Shown here in pieces: positions 5,791 through 7,730 of a stretch of 7,730 nucleotides of DNA. A program made the translations under genes and the position numbers. The stretch comes from Acidobacteriota bacterium. GTDB taxonomy: Bacteria; Acidobacteriota; Blastocatellia; Pyrinomonadales; Pyrinomonadaceae. Location: NCBI GenBank assembly GCA_020199975.1, contig JAIVJP010000182.1:1-7730 (forward strand), in the 5' to 3' direction. The notes under the pieces were generated by a model, which saw nothing but the letters and a program-made list of their open reading frames with translations, searched no databases and had not been told where the DNA came from. How positions within the stretch are numbered: the stretch's first letter is position 1; each line of letters opens with the position of its first letter.

Positions 5791-5963
5791 GCAAATGGCT
5801 TACCTGCGGCGCCCGCTTGACAGGGCCAGATCGACGGACGCCATGCCGCCGCCCGAAATCCTAATACTTTCTGTGCACCATGGGCGACCATCACTGCCGC
5901 CAGCCCGAGGCGAATCGGAACAGTTACCCAGATGGGTGATGTGGCAATTAGTTTGCGGAACAT
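5772..5963 (-). pseudogene. DoxX-family gene remnant (first ~35 codons only)
   Basis: The frame starts at ATG 5963 with a good ribosome site (AAAGGTG about 8 bases upstream). It reads MFRKLIATSPIWVTVPIRLG, then LAAVMVAHGAQKVLG, the first helix and HGAQK signature of DoxX-family integral membrane proteins. After about residue 35 (near 5859) the similarity ends abruptly. The rest (FRAAAWRPSIWP...) is unlike DoxX and runs into the heptamer repeats before TAA. Full-length DoxX proteins are about 130 residues with four helices, so most of the gene is missing. The start region looks undamaged, so the loss is probably a deletion or repeat-associated rearrangement. The next gene in the same direction is the MFS transporter. 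Confidence 0.75.
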
Positions 5964-6166
5964 GCAGGTTCACCTTTCAGAAGCTGTTCGAAGAGCGAGG
6001 CAAGATATTAAATTATCCAGACCAAAATGTCGCCCGTCGCAGAGCCGGGAGGCTCAGCAAATTTGCAGGTTGGGAAGGGGGCAAAGCGCAGCGCGCCCCC
6101 GCTCTAGATTCGTGTTAACCTGCGACCACGTACAATGAGTCAGCCTCGGCTGAGGACCATAACTTC
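5964..6166. other. Divergent intergenic region with clustered dyads
   Basis: Between the doxX remnant and the enoyl-CoA hydratase gene there are three neighbouring dyads. GAGCC/GGCTC (6042-6055) closes a GGGA tetraloop. GCAAATTTGC (6057-6066) is a perfect palindrome. GGGGGC/GCCCCC (6077-6100) encloses a 12-base loop. A fourth, TCAGCC-TC-GGCTGA, sits at 6140-6153. None is followed by a T-run. A possible -10 (TACAAT, 6131-6136) lies downstream of the first three, with only a poor -35 (TTCGTG, 6109-6114, 16-base spacing). The fourth dyad would cover the transcription start. Confidence 0.4.
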
Positions 6167-6946
6167 ATGGCCAGCAACTACGAACACATCAGATTCAACA
6201 TTGACGATCGGGTCGGGCGCATTACCTTTGCGCGCCCGCCGCTGAACATCTTCAACATTGCGATGATGCAAGAGATTGGCCAGGCGCTTGCCGCGTGTGG
6301 CGACGAACGGAGGCTCGTGGCCATCGTGTTCGATGCGGACAAGGATTGTCGCGCGTTCAGCGCCGGAGTTGCGGTGGAAGAACATGTGGAAGGGACCATC
6401 TATCAGATGCTCGACTCCTTTCATGCGATCTTTCGCACGCTCGAACAAATCGCCCGGCCCACAATTGCCGTCGTTGAAAATCCGGCGTTGGGAGGCGGCT
6501 GCGAGCTAGTCGCCGCTTGTGACATCGTCATTGCCGGCGAACGGTCACGCTTCGGGCAGCCGGAAATAAAGCTCGGGGTTTTTCCGCCGGTTGCGGCCTT
6601 GCTGCTGCCGCGCATTATCGGCGACAAACGCGCGCGCGAGCTAATCCTGACGGGAGATCTGATTGACGCTCAGGAAGCGGCCCGGATCGGACTCGTCAAT
6701 CACGTGATTCCGGGTAATCAGCTTGAGCTCAAACTTCTCGAGGTGCTCTTAAAGTTGCGCGAGCTTTCCGCTACCAGTCTCGAGCTGACCAGAAAGGCAA
6801 TCGATCTCGGCCGCGGGCGCTCGATCGATTCGGCGCTGGCGGAAGTCGAGAACGTCTACCTGCATGAGTTGATGAAGACGAAAGACGCCAACGAGGGCAT
6901 CAGCGCATTCGTGGAAAAACGCAAACCAGTCTGGAGCGATCGGTGA
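6167..6946 (+). CDS. Enoyl-CoA hydratase/isomerase (crotonase) family protein
   Basis: A 259-residue cytoplasmic crotonase-fold protein acting on an acyl-CoA thioester. FSAGVAVEEH (64-73) and the ALGGGCE segment (107-113) form the CoA-binding and oxyanion-hole elements. E113 and E133 (GQPEIKLG) occupy the positions of the two catalytic glutamates of enoyl-CoA hydratase. Instead of the usual PGxGGTQRL after the second glutamate it has FPPVAALLLPRIIG (139-152). With PPLNIFNIAMM (24-34) this recalls the subgroup annotated as cyclohexa-1,5-dienecarbonyl-CoA hydratase, used in benzoyl-CoA breakdown; that is memory of the family, and no other aromatic-degradation gene is in the window. GAGGA (6152-6156) lies 10 bases before the ATG, a slightly long spacing. 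The TGA is followed immediately by the octamer repeat array. Confidence 0.9.
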   Translation: MASNYEHIRFNIDDRVGRITFARPPLNIFNIAMMQEIGQALAACGDERRLVAIVFDADKDCRAFSAGVAVEEHVEGTIYQMLDSFHAIFRTLEQIARPTIAVVENPALGGGCELVAACDIVIAGERSRFGQPEIKLGVFPPVAALLLPRIIGDKRARELILTGDLIDAQEAARIGLVNHVIPGNQLELKLLEVLLKLRELSATSLELTRKAIDLGRGRSIDSALAEVENVYLHELMKTKDANEGISAFVEKRKPVWSDR

Positions 6947-7010
6947 GGGACGGGGAGACACGGAGATGCGGAGACAAGGGGACGGGTAGACAGGGAGACT
7001 CGGCGACGGG
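6947..7010. repeat. Octamer tandem repeat, left array (GAGACNNG)
   Basis: Eight consecutive degenerate octamers begin at the base after the enoyl-CoA hydratase stop codon: GGGACGGG, GAGACACG, GAGATGCG, GAGACAAG, GGGACGGG, TAGACAGG, GAGACTCG and GCGACGGG. The consensus is GRGACNNG. A purine-rich tail runs on to about 7021. The array is in inverted orientation relative to the array at 7076-7161. Confidence 0.85.
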
Positions 7011-7021
7011 ATGCGGACACG

Positions 7022-7730
7022 ATGAATATCAAAGCAACTGAACGCACAGCATTAAGGCAAGAGCCGAATTCCTCCCCATCTCCGTCTCCGCGTCTCCCCG
7101 TCTCCCCTTCTCCCCATCTCCCCTTCTCCCCATCTCCGCGTCTCCGTGTCTCCGTGTCGCTACTCCTCGTTTTCTCGCTGCTCGCTTTCAGCAGCAGCGG
7201 CTTCGCTCAAGGGCGACGTTCGTCGAGAAAGGGTTCACATTCAAGTGCGTTGCCAAAAAGCATGTCTCCCGAGGCGCGCGAGCTGGTGGAGAGGGCAATC
7301 GACGTCATTTGTACGGAACGAAGGAAGGATCCCAAGGGCAGTCACCCTATCGATGAGATGCAGGCCCGTCCTTCTCTACCGGTTTACAGTGCGGAAGCCG
7401 TGGCTGGAGCCCAGCGGGCGCAACGCCTGTTACCGGTTGCTAGGGACCTGGTTGCTGCCTCAATCGAGAAATTGGCGACTGAATACAAGTTGCAGCAAAC
7501 GAAAAGCTTTAACCTGAGCATGCAACGAGCGATTGGCCGAGTGCAGATAGTGAGAAGCGTGAAGCCGGACATGGATTCGCGCGACAATGCATCGGTCTTC
7601 CTGAGGAGGCCACAGACAATCACTTTCGGCACAATATTTCTTGCCGGTTTGCCGTCCGACGAAGCAATGATCAGCGTGCTGGCCCATGAATTGGTGCACA
7701 TCGCCGACGGCGACGGGGATGGTCTAAGGT
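7022..7730 (+). CDS. Exported protein with HExxH zinc-metallopeptidase motif (partial, runs off the window)
   Basis: The frame is open from ATG 7022 for 236 codons to the window edge without a stop. Residues ~18-43 are a low-complexity SPSPRLPV/SPSPHLPF/SPSPRLRV repeat, followed by a hydrophobic core (VSLLLVFSLLAF, 45-56) and a likely cleavage site SSGFA/QG (57-64). This is a signal peptide with an unusually long n-region. The mature part is basic at first, then helical. HELVH (222-226) in LAHELVHIADGD fits a zinc-binding gluzincin-type HExxH; the third zinc ligand would lie beyond the window. I do not recognise the family. The ribosome site is weak (GGA at 7015-7017), so the start is uncertain. 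A GTG at 7154, just before the hydrophobic core, would give a normal-length signal peptide but has no ribosome site. The role is probably proteolysis in the periplasm or outside the cell, inferred from the motif only. Confidence 0.75.
   Translation, partial: MNIKATERTALRQEPNSSPSPSPRLPVSPSPHLPFSPSPRLRVSVSLLLVFSLLAFSSSGFAQGRRSSRKGSHSSALPKSMSPEARELVERAIDVICTERRKDPKGSHPIDEMQARPSLPVYSAEAVAGAQRAQRLLPVARDLVAASIEKLATEYKLQQTKSFNLSMQRAIGRVQIVRSVKPDMDSRDNASVFLRRPQTITFGTIFLAGLPSDEAMISVLAHELVHIADGDGDGLR
7076..7161. repeat. Octamer tandem repeat, right array (NNNTCTCC), within coding sequence
   Basis: About eleven units: CCATCTCC (7076), a shortened GTCTCC (7084), GCGTCTCC (7090), CCGTCTCC (7098), CCTTCTCC (7106), CCATCTCC (7114), CCTTCTCC (7122), CCATCTCC (7130), GCGTCTCC (7138), GTGTCTCC (7146) and a decayed GTGTCGCT (7154). 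It is the reverse complement of the left-array consensus. Because 8 is not a multiple of 3, three units make 24 bases, giving an exact 8-residue peptide period in the metallopeptidase-like gene. Confidence 0.88.

Noticed and set aside
5795..6138. Plus-strand frames of 107 and 68 codons
   Set aside because: They are antisense to the doxX remnant and its upstream dyads, have no recognisable domain and no ribosome site, and are best seen as chance openings.
7146..7517. Alternative plus-strand frame of 123 codons at the end of the octamer array
   Set aside because: The frame from 7022 has a signal peptide core, an HExxH motif and runs to the window edge. This alternative has neither and overlaps it in another frame.

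Overview
The window looks like chromosomal DNA of a free-living soil-type bacterium, most likely Acidobacteriota and possibly a Blastocatellia/Pyrinomonadaceae relative. This is inferred from moderate-to-high GC, the character of the proteins, and short degenerate tandem repeats (an octamer array and a heptamer array) scattered between genes. No rRNA, tRNA, phage or insertion-sequence gene is visible.

Layout. Bases 1-334 hold no certain gene; they contain a hairpin near the left edge and a consensus -10 box before the first gene. Next is a single-chain aconitase-superfamily hydro-lyase (335-2356) with the small-subunit (swivel) domain first and the catalytic large-subunit domain second. Tail to tail with it, on the minus strand, is a Fic-family protein (2513-3442). 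It has an intact Fic motif and an N-terminal inhibitory motif. Its C-terminal winged-helix domain is broken: the reading frame stops early, and the end of the domain survives in another frame (2376-2537). Between fic and a divergent CYTH phosphohydrolase gene (3602-4180) lies a 41-bp-period array of three TTTACAT...ATGTAAA palindromes (3460-3568). These overlap promoter-like elements in both directions and look like an operator. Downstream of the CYTH gene is a 50-codon DUF2905-like membrane protein (4200-4352) that has lost its second half.

An MFS drug-efflux-type transporter (4410-5678, minus) follows. Its leader carries heptamer repeats (TCTAAAA) that form a large hairpin. Behind these repeats lies a DoxX-family gene with only its first ~35 codons left. 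A divergent enoyl-CoA hydratase/isomerase-family gene (6167-6946) starts next. After it come two inverted arrays of an octamer repeat (GAGACNNG, then its complement NNNTCTCC). The second array is read through by the last gene (from 7022, running off the window), which encodes a secreted or exported protein with an HELVH zinc-protease motif. There the DNA repeat encodes an 8-residue peptide repeat directly ahead of the signal-peptide core.

The genes do not form one pathway. The recurring theme is local decay (Fic C-terminus, DUF2905 C-terminus, DoxX) alongside short repeats. The observations most worth follow-up are the Fic/palindrome pair, in which an apparent autoregulator has lost its DNA-binding domain while its operator array remains, and the octamer repeat that has become coding sequence.
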